Below the pieces are notes generated by a model. That model made no database searches. It was not told the origin of the DNA and was given only the letters and a program-made list of their open reading frames with translations. A DNA stretch of 64,000 nucleotides from Glandiceps talaboti. Lineage: Eukaryota > Hemichordata > Enteropneusta > Spengelidae. The DNA is taken from the NCBI RefSeq assembly GCF_964340395.1, contig NC_135549.1, forward strand, positions 15,123,342 through 15,187,341, read 5' to 3'. A program made the translations under genes and the position numbers. Each line of letters opens with the position of its first letter. Position 1 is the first letter of the stretch. Shown one piece after another: positions 37,983-51,954 of the stretch.

Positions 37983-38065
37983 CTCGGTGAGTATCAATCT
38001 GCTATAAGACAGTGCTCTATACCGCAGTGGCAGCATATATATATGCTGACTAGGAAAATGTGACT
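37952..38065 (-). mobile_element. tRNA-like SINE fragment with a TA tail
   Basis: On the minus strand TGCCACTGCGGTATAGAGCA resembles a tRNA D-arm and A box (8 of 11 consensus positions). About 30 bases later GATTGATACTCACCGAG resembles a decayed B box, and then the TA tract follows as a tail. This head-to-tail order is what a tRNA-derived SINE shows. Confidence 0.45.
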
Positions 38066-38069
38066 CAGA

Positions 38070-39078
38070 GATAAAATTACTTTGAGTGATGCCTACGTGT
38101 AGTTACAGCGAATTTCGCAATACCGTTTATCTTTTCTGTTTGATACAACCACGCAGGAACCAAAAGAAAATGGACATGCTAGAAGTCTGACTGAATGAGT
38201 TTTAAGTGAAATGAACTACACATGCCACCATACAGACATCAAATGGACACCGCAAAGGACATTTTACGCGCTCTCCATCGTGTGTTTGAGTCTAAGAAAA
38301 ACATTGGCGCTCGAATGTATCCATGTAGTTGCCATACATTTAGACTAAATATAGCAAAAAAGTGTGGCATATCCAGTTTCTTGATGGGTTCTGCGTGGTT
38401 GCATGAAACAGAAAAGCTGAACAGTATTGTGAAATTCACTGTATCATAACATTGCTATCAATTATTTATATGCATCCTTAATAATCACCAAATGCGGACA
38501 CTTTCTATTTCATTCGAATTCAATGATGTAGTTTTCTTGGGAAATAATCACGTGACACTAGAGAGTTATTCCGTATAAAACTACAAAAAGCAATACGATC
38601 ACACTAACACGATACGATAAGATGATCACGACGTTCAATTGAACAGTGCATGGTTTAAGAATCCGCTAGTTTGATATGCATAATATCATTAGCAGTGTAA
38701 CTATGCCCAATTACAGCAATTTGTTCCCTGTGGGCATTTCTCAACAGAATGGCGTGTACGCTACTAAGCTATTATTTTGTTCAATTTTCGTATAATGTGC
38801 ACTTAATCCACTACCCTGCATTAACCCTGCCTAAAGTAGGAATTTTGAATATAATTACACATCGTAAAGAATTGTCATTTCCCAAACCTTCATGATCAAT
38901 TGTTGTACAAACACATAATTATTGGTATTAGAACACCAGTTAATGGCCACTTGGGTATACACCATATTGACTGACAATTAAATTGTGTAAGCATTGATGT
39001 AATCGATCACATGTCGTATGACTAGCATAAGCTGGTCTACCCAGCAGACTGTGATATCAATACCATTAATTATTCATG
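38070..39078. other. No confident gene
   Basis: One open stretch (38222-38449) has no recognised domain. The rest is non-coding. Confidence 0.3.
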
Positions 39079-40600
39079 TCAAGTAATATCATGTTTTATG
39101 AATCAGCTGGCGAAAGACAAAATATTGATGACACAGACACAGACACGGTCTGGAATTGGATGCGTGAACACCCTTACAACGGAAGTCGAATGGGTATTAT
39201 TCTGGGATTAGTGATTGATACTTAAGGACCGCCATACTGAAGGGAAATGTAAGTTATACCCATTGATTATTTCTGTTTGAGCTGGTGGAGAAAGAAATAA
39301 TTATAGTGGTCGATCTGATATAAGGAACTGATTCAACAACACATCAATATATGCATAAGTATAGCTATGCGACTGTGCTTTCATATTTTAATATACTTCA
39401 TAAACGACATCAAAATGACCATATGGTAGAGAGGATGTGATATCAGCAAATGTGATCGTGGGAGCTCATTATTAATACTGTGCAAAGCACGTTCTGAACC
39501 CATCAATGACACTGGATTAAAGTCTAACAGGTCAGTTAGTAGTAAATATAGTGTAGTTTAAGCTTTCATCCTTGTTAAGACTGGAATACGAATACATGTA
39601 TATCATTTTACGTAAACACACACAGGGAGTTAAAATTAAGGTTAGATGGAATGTTTTAACGAAGACAGTGTGAAATGTCATCCTGTTATAAAAGTACTTG
39701 GATCTTTTATGAGAAATCAAACTATGGAATTCTTGCTAACGATTGAAAATGAAATGTACTATGATCAGACAGAAAAGAATCGAACTTGATAAAAGACGTA
39801 TGGTGTGAAACATTAAACAGAAAATGAAAATATATTTCTCATATGTTACTGGTTGCGCAATGTTTATCAATTCTTTTTCTCATTGAGTGCGCATGCATAC
39901 ATTTCATAACGTCACTTAACAGAAAAACAACAAACACACCGAATCATTATGAAGAAGACATTCATGAGCATTGGCGGTAAATTAGGCCTTGAATTAATAC
40001 ATTACCATCTGTGTGCGATTAGTACCTTTTATTGTCTAATTCACAAATCAAAATATAAATGATTTAATATTACATCATTATCAACCATGCTGTCGGTGAT
40101 CTATTTCAGGTTTAAAAAATGAAACTATCGATAGTTTGGAAGAATAGCAGGCCACTGTGGCTCTGGTCAGGCAAAGGTGTCACGTTGAATAAGCTAGGAA
40201 ATCAACCGTATTTCACATTCAAGTTGGACTGATTTTCTTTAGATACCCACATTTTACGTATGGCTATAAACTATTCACAAGTTCACTTTATAGCCACCCA
40301 ACCTTTGAAACTTCACCGTGTCACAAAACAAGCATAACAACTAGTACATGTCTCTACAGTTGATATGATGACCCGAGCTTCTTTGTAAAATGAAAATATT
40401 TTCCTTTTTTTTCAAATTGTGGCAAAAATGGTGGGAAGGGACAATAAGTTCTTTATTTTCCTCCATTGAACTGCGTCCCAAAAAGAGAATATATACAATT
40501 GTAGTAATGGCTGGAATGTACATAAGCGATGCAATAAGATATAAACTTTAATTAAGTATAAGATATACCTTGATTGAAAATATTGGTTGGATGGGATTTA
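39079..40600. repeat. Duplicated 1.5-kb segment Y, copy 1
   Basis: Nearly collinear with 42765-44315 over its whole length, from TCAAGTAATAT to the block near AAGATATA..TTGATTGAAA. Substitutions and short indels are scattered throughout. It has no open frame or terminal repeat that would identify a transposon. Confidence 0.9.
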
Positions 40601-41780
40601 AAATATGCTAATAAATTACCATTCAGTATGGAAGTATGATAGCATCAAATATGAAACATGACATAGTGTGTACAATATGTTGTCATTGTAAATATGAAAA
40701 TATGATATCGGGTCTAAATAAGATACACAGAACTATAAGAACTATAAGATATACATTTGGTCATTAATTTCAAATAAAGTGGACAGTACTCAATTGTAAT
40801 GTAACAAACATGGAATCCAAAAGCCCAGACTTGTGAAATGATGTATTTTTAAGATTGAATTGAATTGAATTGATTGAATTGGCAGCATCCAGTTTTCAAC
40901 AATAAAACTTTCATGACTGTAAAACAAATCATACGTTATGTATGGATAAATAAATGATGTTTTATAAAAGAAACGTGGTAATTAACAGTATTTTCAAATC
41001 GACACTCAACGATAACTGTTATTTTTTTCACATCATTCTTAGTGTACAAATTGTAATTCTGAAGGAAACATTAAAGATGAAAAGCGTGCAGAAAGCAGCA
41101 AAATCTCACTGTTATCCATGATGTTGAATAAATCTGAATCGCAAACTGTTTAAACAATGACGAATTCAAGTTATATGAAGCAAGTCAGTCACCGTTGTCT
41201 ACAACCCACACGATTTGGATATTTGTATCATTCTCATTCACATTTACGAATGATATTTTTCCAGTTCTGTATCTCATGCCATTTATCATGTCAATCTGGC
41301 ACAATGTAGCATACAGTCGCATACTTTAATATTAACGATTCGGAATAATGAGTGACGCACCTCGAGTTGTACAAGCAAATGTCGATTACTGAATGGTTTA
41401 AATAGACCTAAAGCAACACAAGTGTCAAGTAAAAGTATCCTATAATGAAACTTTGTAAATTCACCATCTTGGTTTCCGAATTCGCTTTGTCCAGTTAACA
41501 AGTACCTTGGTAATTTCGTCAATTAGTTGTATATCTGGTATGATGCCATACTGTCTGTTAAGTTAATAAGAGTGACTACTCAACAAATAGAGAGTATCCA
41601 AGCAACTCTTGTGTATCCTTTGATGAAGTGAGAATACATCTGAAATACTGTAAAGGCAGTGAAGAAATGAAATTTAATATTTCTTAGCATTTTATATGTT
41701 TGATAGTCTATACTTAAGTGTCAGAGGTCGAATTACAACTTTCACAGGCATTTTCTTTAATCCCAAAGAAAGGAGTCAAC
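40601..41780. other. No gene seen
   Basis: AT-rich non-coding sequence between segment Y copy 1 and the CTGT microsatellite. Confidence 0.4.
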
Positions 41781-41783
41781 ATA

Positions 41784-41784
<1 letters not shown>

Positions 41785-41853
<69 letters not shown>

Positions 41854-41854
41854 C

Positions 41855-41893
<39 letters not shown>
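41785..41893. repeat. (CTGT)n microsatellite
   Basis: A tetranucleotide array of about 27 units with two CCGT variants in the middle. Confidence 0.95.
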
Positions 41894-42445
41894 CACCAAT
41901 CCATCTGTCTGAGCGCCTGCCTGTCTTTACAACTGTCTGGCTGGTCAAACATGTGTGTAAACTGATAATCTGTGCATGTGTGTAGTTTTACGATCTTTAA
42001 ATAAGCTCTATCATCAAACGATGTTTGTTGTATAACATATGATACCAGGACATTTAAAACTATTAGTAAAGAGAAATAATGATGTCGTGTATTTGGTAGT
42101 TAGCCGATTACTCTTTATTTTAAATCAAAGGTTTCGGATATCATTTCTAATGTATATATAACCATTTAATGCAAACAGGTTTTTACTATTACATGAATGA
42201 GTGGAGCTACACTAGAAAAGGCTATACTACAAACCCACTCAACAGTTGGCGTCGATTATGTACGGTCTCGTTAAATAACACGAGTCTAAAAAACTGCGAC
42301 TTCGTTAACTCAGTTGAGCAGCACTCATATTTGATGGTATTAACAGCTTACAATTCAATAAGTTGTTGTTTGAAAAGTGATCGTACGATCCAACAGACTG
42401 ATTGTCAAAACTTGGAATCGGATGTATACTCAGACAGGATTCCTA

Positions 42446-42764
42446 ATTGGTTTATTGTCAAGGTATATCAACACGACGGCAATGCCGATAGAAGTACCGT
42501 GTGATGATGTAACGAGCTATATGATTAGTTATAAGCAAAATGTACATGTCGACACTCATAAGTATAAATTCAAGCTATAACTTTGTATCTAATAGTTAAA
42601 AGGAATTGAATCACATTGTAAGTGAATGATAGTATTAACTAATGGTCATCACAACTTGACAAGGAAACGCCTGAGGGACCATCTCAAATGGACACGTGAA
42701 GTTAAGAATAAGAAACGTATTTCATAGAAAATTAGGTAATAATAATATATCAAAGATAGAAATC
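42446..42764. repeat. Segment X, copy 1
   Basis: It starts ATTGGTTTATTGTCAAGG and is repeated at 44329-44645. It directly abuts the left end of Y copy 2. Confidence 0.85.
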
Positions 42765-44315
42765 TCAAGTAATATAATGTTTTATGAACCGCCAGCTGTC
42801 GAAAGACAATATATTGATGACACAGACACGGTCTGGAATTGAACGCGTGAACAGCCTTACAACAGAAGCCGAATGGGTATTATTCTGGCATTAACGATTG
42901 ATACCTAAGGACCGCCATACTGAAGGGAAATGTAAGTTTTACGCCTTGATTATTTCTATTTGGGCTGGTGGAGACAGAAATAAGTATAGGGGTCGATCTG
43001 ATATAAGGAACTGATTCAACAACACATCAATATATGCAATAATGCGACTGTGTTTTCATATTTTAATATACTTCATAAACGACATCAAAATGACCATATA
43101 TTAGAGAGAATGGTGATTTCAGCAAATGTGACCGTGGGAGTTCATTATTAATAATATGCAAAGCACGTTCTGAACCCATCAATGACACTGGATTAAAGTC
43201 TAACAGGTCAGTTAGGAGTAAATATAGGTGTAGTTTACGCTTTCATCCTTGTTAAGACTGGAATACGAATATAGCATCTTGCGTAAACACACACAGTGTG
43301 TTAAAATTAAGGTTAGATGGAATGTTTCAACGAAGACAGTGTGAAATGTCATTCTGTTTTGAAAGTACTTGGATCTTTTATGAGAAATCAAACTATGGAA
43401 TTCTTGCTAACGATTGAAAATGAAATGTACTATGATCAGACAGAAAAGAACCGAATTTGTTAAAAGACGTATGGTGTGAAACATTCAACATAAAATGAAA
43501 ATATGTTTCTCATATGTTACTGGTTGTGCAATGTTTATCAATTCTTTTTCTCAATGAGTGCGCATGCATAAATTTTATAACGTCACTTAACAGAAAAACA
43601 ACAAACACACCGAATCATTATGAAGAAGGCGTTTATGACCATTGACGGTAATTAGGCCTTGAATTAATCTAATACCATCTGTGTGCGATTAGTACCTTTT
43701 TATTGTCTAATTCAAAAAACAAAATACAAGTGATTTAATATTCCAAAATGATTATGAACCATGTTGTCGGTGATTTATATCAGGTTTAAAATGAAAGTAT
43801 CGATAGTTTAGAAGAACAGCCGGGCATTATGGCTTTGCTTGGGCAAAGGTGTCCCGTACAATTCCATTATTGCTCTGCTTACATACAAAAGGTATCACGT
43901 CTAATACTCTAGGGAGTTTGAAAGCAACAATATTTCACAGTCATGTTGGAGTTTTTCTTTAGATACACAAATGTTACGAACGACTATAAATTACAACTTC
44001 ACTTTATAGCCACCCATCTTTGAAATTCACTGTTTAAGCATACGCTAGTACATGTCTACAGTTGATACGATGACCCCGTGCTGCTTTGTAAAATGAAAAC
44101 ATTTTCCTTTTTTCAAATGGTGGGAAAAGTGGTGGGAAAGGGACAATAATTTCTTTATTTTCCTCAATTAAACTACATCCCTAAACGGGAATATATCCAA
44201 TTGTAGTAATGGCTGGAATGTATTTCATTTTCAAAATAAGCGATGAAATAAGATATTAATGTTTATCAATTATAAGATATATATATTGATTGAAATATTG
44301 ATTAGATGAGATTGT
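42765..44315. repeat. Duplicated 1.5-kb segment Y, copy 2
   Basis: The second copy of the segment at 39079-40600, here bracketed by the two copies of X. Confidence 0.9.
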
Positions 44316-44328
44316 TTTATTGGTTTAT

Positions 44329-44645
44329 TGTCAAGGTATATCAACACGACGGCAATGCCGGTAGAAGTACCGTGTGATGATGTAACGAGCCATATGATTA
44401 GCTATGAGCAAGTTGTATATGTGGACATTAATAAGTTAGTATAAATTCAAACTCTTAACTCTGTATCTAATAGTTACAAGGAAATCAATCACATTGTAAG
44501 TGAATGATAGCATTAACTGTTGTCACAACTTTGTATATCTGACAAGGAATCGTCTGAGGGACCATCTCAAATGGACACGTATTTGAGATGGACAAACTTA
44601 TTTCATAGAAATTTCGGTAATATATCAAAGATAAAAATCTTAAGA
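44329..44645. repeat. Segment X, copy 2
   Basis: A direct repeat of 42446-42764, sharing for example GAAGTACCGTGTGATGATGT and CATCTCAAATGGACACG. Confidence 0.85.
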
Positions 44646-45395
44646 TTGTATCCTACCTACCATTCCACACGTTACATATATCAAAACATTATGACAGTCT
44701 CGTCTATCAACAAATTCAATTATTTTCCGCAATACAATAGATGTCACAATCAGCAACACTAACATGGCTACATGAAAGTGACAAACTCGAGGCTGCACTA
44801 TCCATTTATTCATTTGAACAATAAAATTCTGTCATCTCTCCCATTATCTACACATTACAGTTATTGTTGTTGCTATGGTGACGTTAATGGTATAGATGTT
44901 TCATGACAAAAGGGCGCTATTTTGATGTAAATGCTCCTATATCTTCTGTACTGTATTGGCTATGCTTTGATAGAGACACTTTACCTGGATAATGATGTCG
45001 AGTGAACTTGGGATATTAATCGCGTGTATTCCTCGCAACATTTGCTTTTAAGTTGTATATCGGTGTTGCCTGTCGGAGGGGGAGTAACCTGCTGTTGGAC
45101 AGGTCATATCTAACCTCGAAGCAGCATATTATCGGAATTAAGGAAAAGATATGTAAATGTATTAGTATATTTTATTCAGCAGGTAAGAGCAACTGTTCAT
45201 TTTTTGTTCTGTTATACAACTTACACTTTTATGTAATCTCCTATCTCATATCGTCTTGACTTCTGGGCAAACACATATAAAACTCATTTAACATATATTG
45301 TACTGGTTAAAAAGACAATTGTTCGTGTCATGACAGGTAGCAAACATTATGCACAGAATGCTCCACCTTTTCTAAACAGTATGAATTTCAAGTAG
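44646..45395. other. No gene seen
   Basis: Non-coding sequence between segment X and a LINE relic. Confidence 0.4.
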
Positions 45396-45399
45396 ACAT

Positions 45400-45640
45400 A
45401 TTTGTTCATGATGCACTTCACATGATGCACAATGCACTCCCTGTCATACTTCAACAATCATTTCTCCTATGCTCTAGCCATGAAACCAGACGAAAAAAGA
45501 ATAGAAACCTTCACACACCAAAGTACAGAAGTAGTTGTGCTCAGTCTTCGATTAAATTTGTTGGCGCGAAAATTCTAAAATAGTTTGCCCGACGAAATAC
45601 GTGATATTCCACCTAGAAGTCATTTTAAAACAAATTTACA
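45400..45640 (+). pseudogene. CR1/jockey-type LINE relic, RT C-terminal tail
   Basis: The frame reads MHNALPVIL, a gap, HETRRKKNRNLHTPKYRSS, then SSIKFVGAKI. After one extra base in an A run near 45578 it continues NSLPDEIRDIPPRSHFK. This is the standard tail of CR1-like non-LTR reverse transcriptases (the W/LNSLPxEI and SxFKxxL pattern). The RT core, the endonuclease and ORF1 are absent, so it is a dead 5'-truncated copy. Confidence 0.8.
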
Positions 45641-48600
45641 AGCAAACAAACAAATGGACAAACAAACAAAAGTGTATCGATATTGGAAAAAATGACAGAT
45701 ATGACCAATTATTTTATTAAATAGCAATGTTAACTTATCTATGTAGCAAACATTACGATACATTACAAGTAGTCACACTGTAAAATGCATAGTAAACTTT
45801 GTCGGATAGATATATTACTATTGATATTTGAGCCCCTGTGCTCAGATGTAGCCGAGAGAGACGTCGCCACACGCACTACGATTTATTGACAATATGCACG
45901 GTGTAGTAAATTCCAACTTAGTAACATTATAACCTGTCAAGGGACACATGATTGTCTAATAATTTCGTTTTGCCCAAATGTTTCATCCTTACATTTTGTG
46001 TTCTGTTTCAACGTGTGTGAACGATGTCCACTGGGACCTGGACATTGTATATATTAATCCAGGTGATATGACGGTCACCAAAATTAAAAAAAAAAGAACC
46101 TGCGAGTTTATTTTCAATATCACGTCCCATATTACCTCCAAAAATGCCCAAATTATTGATTGCAAACAATAAATTTAACAATCCACGAGGTACGTGATAA
46201 AACCTTGCGAACCTAGGTAGTACGATTTACGGACCTCCTAAAGTGGGGCCTTTCTGGTGTACATATGTACCACTCCGCTCCATAAATACCATAAAAGATT
46301 AACATAATGCAAATATTGACATTATATTACTGGTCGTAGCATTTAATCAAAAGATGGAAATGTAGCCATACGACTGCATAATTGATTTTAAAAATGTTCC
46401 TAAATTGTGTTCCTGTTAACAGCCTCTGGGTCCAATTCCATTTAAAATCATTGTGCAACTGGTTTCACCAATGCTTCAACATTAAAGTTTTATAACATGA
46501 ACATTGCATTATTAAGTGTAAATGCAAACGACAGACATAAGTCCTTTCAGGCGTGTACAGCATCCATCCATCCATCCAGCTATCACTAAATTCACATTGT
46601 CTACACTGTAGGGAAACTTTGTACAAAAGTGAAAAATCCATTTTGGAACTCAACATTAATTTAGATGAAAATCGAAGCGATCTTTAATGAAATACCACCT
46701 ACTAAAAATATTCATCTTTCTCTGCATGATTTGTAATCCATTATGCGACTCTCCGTAATTGAGGATTACTATCGAGCGATATGATAAAGTGCTATAATAT
46801 TTCTAACGTTTCAAGGGAAACAACGTTTTGTGGAATACAGCTGAAGGTGCTTACACACAGCAAAGATATATTATTCTGGCTGCCAACGAATTCATCAATG
46901 TCACAATGCTATACGTATATGCTTTCTCATATATCTGGTGAAACAAATCATGTTGAATTTTCTTGCAAGACTTGATTTACTATGCTGTAACTGTAGCTTG
47001 ACAAGTCAGGAAGAATTGTCAAGAAATATATGATAACAAAATTCTGCTCTGATTAATTCTTGTATTTTATCATCGGAGAAAAATAGAGGACGTGATTATC
47101 TCTTAGTCAATATCTATAACAACATGGGGCGAGGCATGCCTCTAATATTTTCAAGGAAACAATTGCAGGAATGCAATGAATCAATGGATTCCAATTGATA
47201 GGTATCAACTATCCAAGTTGCAAAACGATATGCGTGGTTTTGAAATTGTGAGGTCACGTCTACTTTCAAGGTTTCCATGGCCAAGTTTCAGAGTTGAATA
47301 GACAGAGCCTTCTAGGTATTATGGCTAGTATGTAAGGGTGAAGAATAGAATATGAGGTTCGTTTGTATATAAGCTTTTTGAGCTTGGCTCCCTGGTGTAT
47401 TGCTTTATGTTATTTAATATAAGAACACACTTCTACGAATCTATGAATTCTCTGAATTTGACAATCAATATCCGACATAGCCTCAGAACAAATAAACTTG
47501 ACTCATATCTACACAGATACAATACATAAAGTTGTGAAATAAACTGTCATGGTGTCACCTGGGATTTCATGTTCATGTTTCTGACCTAGAATCAATTTTC
47601 TCGAATCACGACTCTGATTTTGTAAAGGTGGAATGTGTCACAATAAGTGGCAAGCTTCTGGGTTTAAAATAACAACCTATATGTACATCTATAAGATCAT
47701 TATAAAAGAAAACTAATGCCACCTAGCGCGCACAATTCTTCCAGGATGTTCGATGTGCTCCGAGGCAGTTTGTATCTCCATGGTACTTAGATAGCTCTTA
47801 TGGTTTGGAGAAGAGGGGGTGGGAAGACAGATGTTTAGTAATACTATCCATGGAAAAAATATAAAATCATCATTTATAAAACTAGTGATTGACATAAGGC
47901 TGACAACATAGAAACCATCCATTTAATGGGGTTGTATTGACAGTTTCCAGAGTTGATTACCGAGACCAGGATCTAACCTATCCGGTGGCTAAGTATTCAC
48001 GTCATCATTATTGGTTAGATGTACGTGTGTTGATACAAACCCCACGATTTCGTTGACTGGAAGGTCCCTACCAAGACGTAGCGTTACTATAATGAATGTA
48101 ATATTAACGATGTTGAATTATAAATTCGCGATTGCCTAAAATTTTGTTCTGACCTCGTTACCTAAACATGCTTCTAAGATTCTCAGAATGTACTTTAGAA
48201 GCTAGTGTCATAAGTAGTGAAATATTGTAACAATAATCTATGCAATTCGTGCAGTGTAATATATTCGAGAACATCGTAATGAATGGAAATTACGTCCCCA
48301 GGTTTCTTGTCCTACATCAAAGTCCATCCTCAAAATATAGATTTTGTGATCTATATAACTCTTGTTCGTCTAGTCTGTTTAGCATCAATATCCCCGCATG
48401 ATGTCTAGCGTATTGCAAAAGTTTGCAAATGACCTTTTTGATGTAAACTCCTTACAGGCAGTGTCAAGAGTTTTCAAGTCGGATAAAATAAATGTACATA
48501 CATAGTATAGCAACTAGGGGTCTTGGCTGTTTGTGATTTGATCAGTTTTGGACTTTTCCAGTTTTTGTTAACCTGTTTTTTATTTGTGTTCGGCATGATG

Positions 48601-48930
48601 TGTGAAAGCAATGACTATTTTCTGAGACTGTTCGTCGAGTAACAGCCGTGACAACGTCCATCAATGAATGTATTTTAGTGATCTTTTTGATGATTTATAA
48701 CAGACTTCAGATTTTCACTAATATGGAAGCATTTGTATAATTTAAAAAAAAATGATTTGTGCCTCAGTAAAATTCATTCTTGTTAAGCTACTTTGTCCTT
48801 ATCACCCTTTAATGTTGAATTGTCTAGTAATAAATCTGTGATAAACCCACACTATCATGTTTATATATTTGAAATATCGTTGGCGATTTGGTGTGAAATC
48901 AAAGATTATTGTCCCTTATCTAGACAAGAT
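45641..48930. other. No gene seen
   Basis: AT-rich non-coding sequence. Short ORFs show no domains. Confidence 0.4.
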
Positions 48931-50984
48931 ACATACACACACACACACACACACCAATATTTGGTTACCAAATGTACGGCAGCTTGTAGCTATTAAACAA
49001 CCGTCTACTTCGCTAAGAGGAACTCTACAGATGAAGTTCGACATTGGTAAAACTTGTTGCTTTATTTCCAATTTATATACACAGTAACTGTACACGTTAA
49101 TAAGTTATTGTTCCTAACAAAACATTTTTAAAAAAAAGTTCCGGTTGCAGCCTGCATATAGTCAAGTAAAACTGTGTCGTTAGTATTTGTATTACATACA
49201 TCTTTTGTTGCAATTTCTTACTGAATCATAAAGAGTCCTTAATATGTTCCCCAGGATTTGAATGTTCCATTATAATATCTTTGACATTCAGTTTCTATTA
49301 TCCCTGGCTGTATAACTGCCTGCCAAGGGATCCAATTAGCTACAGTGACTTCATACAAGTTTCCGATTGTTTGAGATCATTGGGGCAAAAATGAGTTTCA
49401 ATTTGAGACGGTAAACCCGGATCAGTGATTCTGACTAGCTCAAAGATATCGAGTTACGAACAAATTAGGTGTATATTGTTCAGTAGAAAGCGTAAGAAGA
49501 ATGATATAAAGTTAAACAAAGTTAAAACTGTGTTCGTTTATGAATAAACGTCAATGGCGTTGTAGCACACTTGATTATACTTAGATTAATTCAGTGACAA
49601 AGCGTACATCTCTTCTGCATATTGTTACGCTAGGCAGATCATCAGCTAATTAGACACCCTAGAAACCAACAACCGCCTACTGCAGCGTGTGAGATTTTAA
49701 CATCAGCTGATTTTTACAATTCAAATTTGCAACAATGTGGTAACCATGTTTTTCACAATGTGTCATCAGACACGTTTAAAACATCCCATATTGCAACAGT
49801 TTTGTTATATGAGGGACAAACTGTTTAAAGTTGTTACTGTATCTGATTAGTTATGTATTTTGCAAATACATTTTAAACGTCTTCAAAAAAGTTAAGTCTG
49901 CAATGTACGAACAAATCTAATGCAAACAATCTATATGCCTTGCATACAGTATCATATGTCATTTCGTATTTTTAGGACGCTGGATAATTCAACTAAACAT
50001 TTTGACTTCGTCGTATTTCAATGTTGGCCGTGACACACACGCTGCAGAAGAAAAACAGTTTTCCGACTTTTGCGTTGCTATTCCGGGGATCCTCTGTGGA
50101 TGAACACGTCTGCGGTTACTGTTTTGCTATAGCATAAGGATAACACACAAAGACAAAACAAAGACACTTGTACATTTACCATTTGCCCATAGAAATAAAA
50201 AAAACCCAACCTGAATGATGCTTTTATCAACACAATAATGCTGTAAAAGTGCATGTGCAAAGTCAGTCATGAAATAACTATGTTCATATGCCACCAGTTA
50301 ACTACTTCCTGGTGTTCAAATCGTGTCGACGGAAAAAATGGCGACTACTAAAAAACTCTCTTTTAAGGAAAGGCCTGCTGTGTAAAGATGCAAACAATTA
50401 GTTTCCCTAAGCTTTAAATACCCTTACTGAATTTATGATAGTTCTAGTCACACGTTAATCCGGTAATGAACGACTGGCTTCCATTATACGTGTTCAGTTG
50501 TTAGACCATATGCCTACATGTTTAGCAGCCTCCCACTCTTTCGAGTAACACCTGACATATGGTTATTTTCATTCTGTTATTGAATTATGTGTATTACACA
50601 TTTCCTCTTCACTATGTCCAGTCAAAATATGAATATCGAATATTTTCAAATCACAAACAGCAAATTAATACCATATTTCCTATTTACTAGCTGAACATTC
50701 ATTTTAACTCTCGTAAATGATGGATGTGTTGTAGCTTTGTCTGTCTGTGGACATGATATCTTAATAACTACATAGATCTACATAATCATTTCTAATGAAA
50801 TTTAAGAAGTCGCTTTCTTATGGGAATGGGAAGAACTGACTAGGTTAAATATACTACGCATATCAATTAGTAATTGCCATAAGTAAGGACGCTTTGTAGT
50901 TACAATATGTCACAATAATGCAAAATTCAAAAATAACATTATTTAGTGTCGCATGTGTTCTTGTTATTCTAGCGAACTGCATAA

Positions 50985-50988
<4 letters not shown>
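48931..50988. other. Short (CA)n, then no gene seen
   Basis: A CA tract lies at about 48932-48953. The rest has no recognisable exon or repeat. Confidence 0.4.
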
Positions 50989-51243
<255 letters not shown>

Positions 51244-51918
51244 AAATACCATGTCACGTTTTTAAGGGATGTATCACGTATGGTAGCTCAGAATGTATTC
51301 TAATACGGAGGATCTAGAAAGGATATCATGGAACGTCCTACAGATATGATGGGTGTGACTTGTATATGTATCCGACTAATTTTCATAATTAATGAATTAA
51401 TTAATCTAGAGTTGGCGTAGATCTTCCGAAATGATACAAACAAGTGTCAAAATCGTGATATTTTGTGTGAGATTCGCCACCTACTCTAGGTTACAGTACG
51501 GTATTACGATAAAATGACGTAAGTGGTCAATTGCTGCCGAGCACTTTATCAAAAAGGCGACAAGTGATTCCATTGCCCTTTGTCTGTCTACTTAGAGCGA
51601 CGCCTGAGAATCAAATTGCCTAGTTCATACTTATCAAGAAAGATAAGTTAAAATCCTTAGACAGGAAGCTTTCGAAATGAATCATAGATGTTGACCGGTG
51701 TATTAAAAAACGTTTATTGCTGATACAGCTTCAGATTCGATACAGTGTGCTTTGATATGTGATCAAACATGGGACACCAGAGTCCCATATTGCCTGGTCG
51801 TACTTTGGATGTGGTAGCCATCAAAGAACCCCATTCGAATTTATCTTTTCCCAATCAGTACATATTTAGTACCGTCTTCCCAACACCTAACCTCATCCAC
51901 CTGTTTACTAAGCTTGCC

Positions 51919-51950
51919 TTCCTTCCTTCCTTCCTTCCTTTCTTCCTTCC
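51919..51950. repeat. (TTCC)n microsatellite
   Basis: A short array of about seven units. Confidence 0.85.
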
Positions 51951-51954
51951 TTGG

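Noticed and set aside
41785-41893. Possible CRISPR-like or regular repeat array at the CTGT tract
   Set aside because: It is a continuous tetranucleotide microsatellite with no spacers, in an animal genome.
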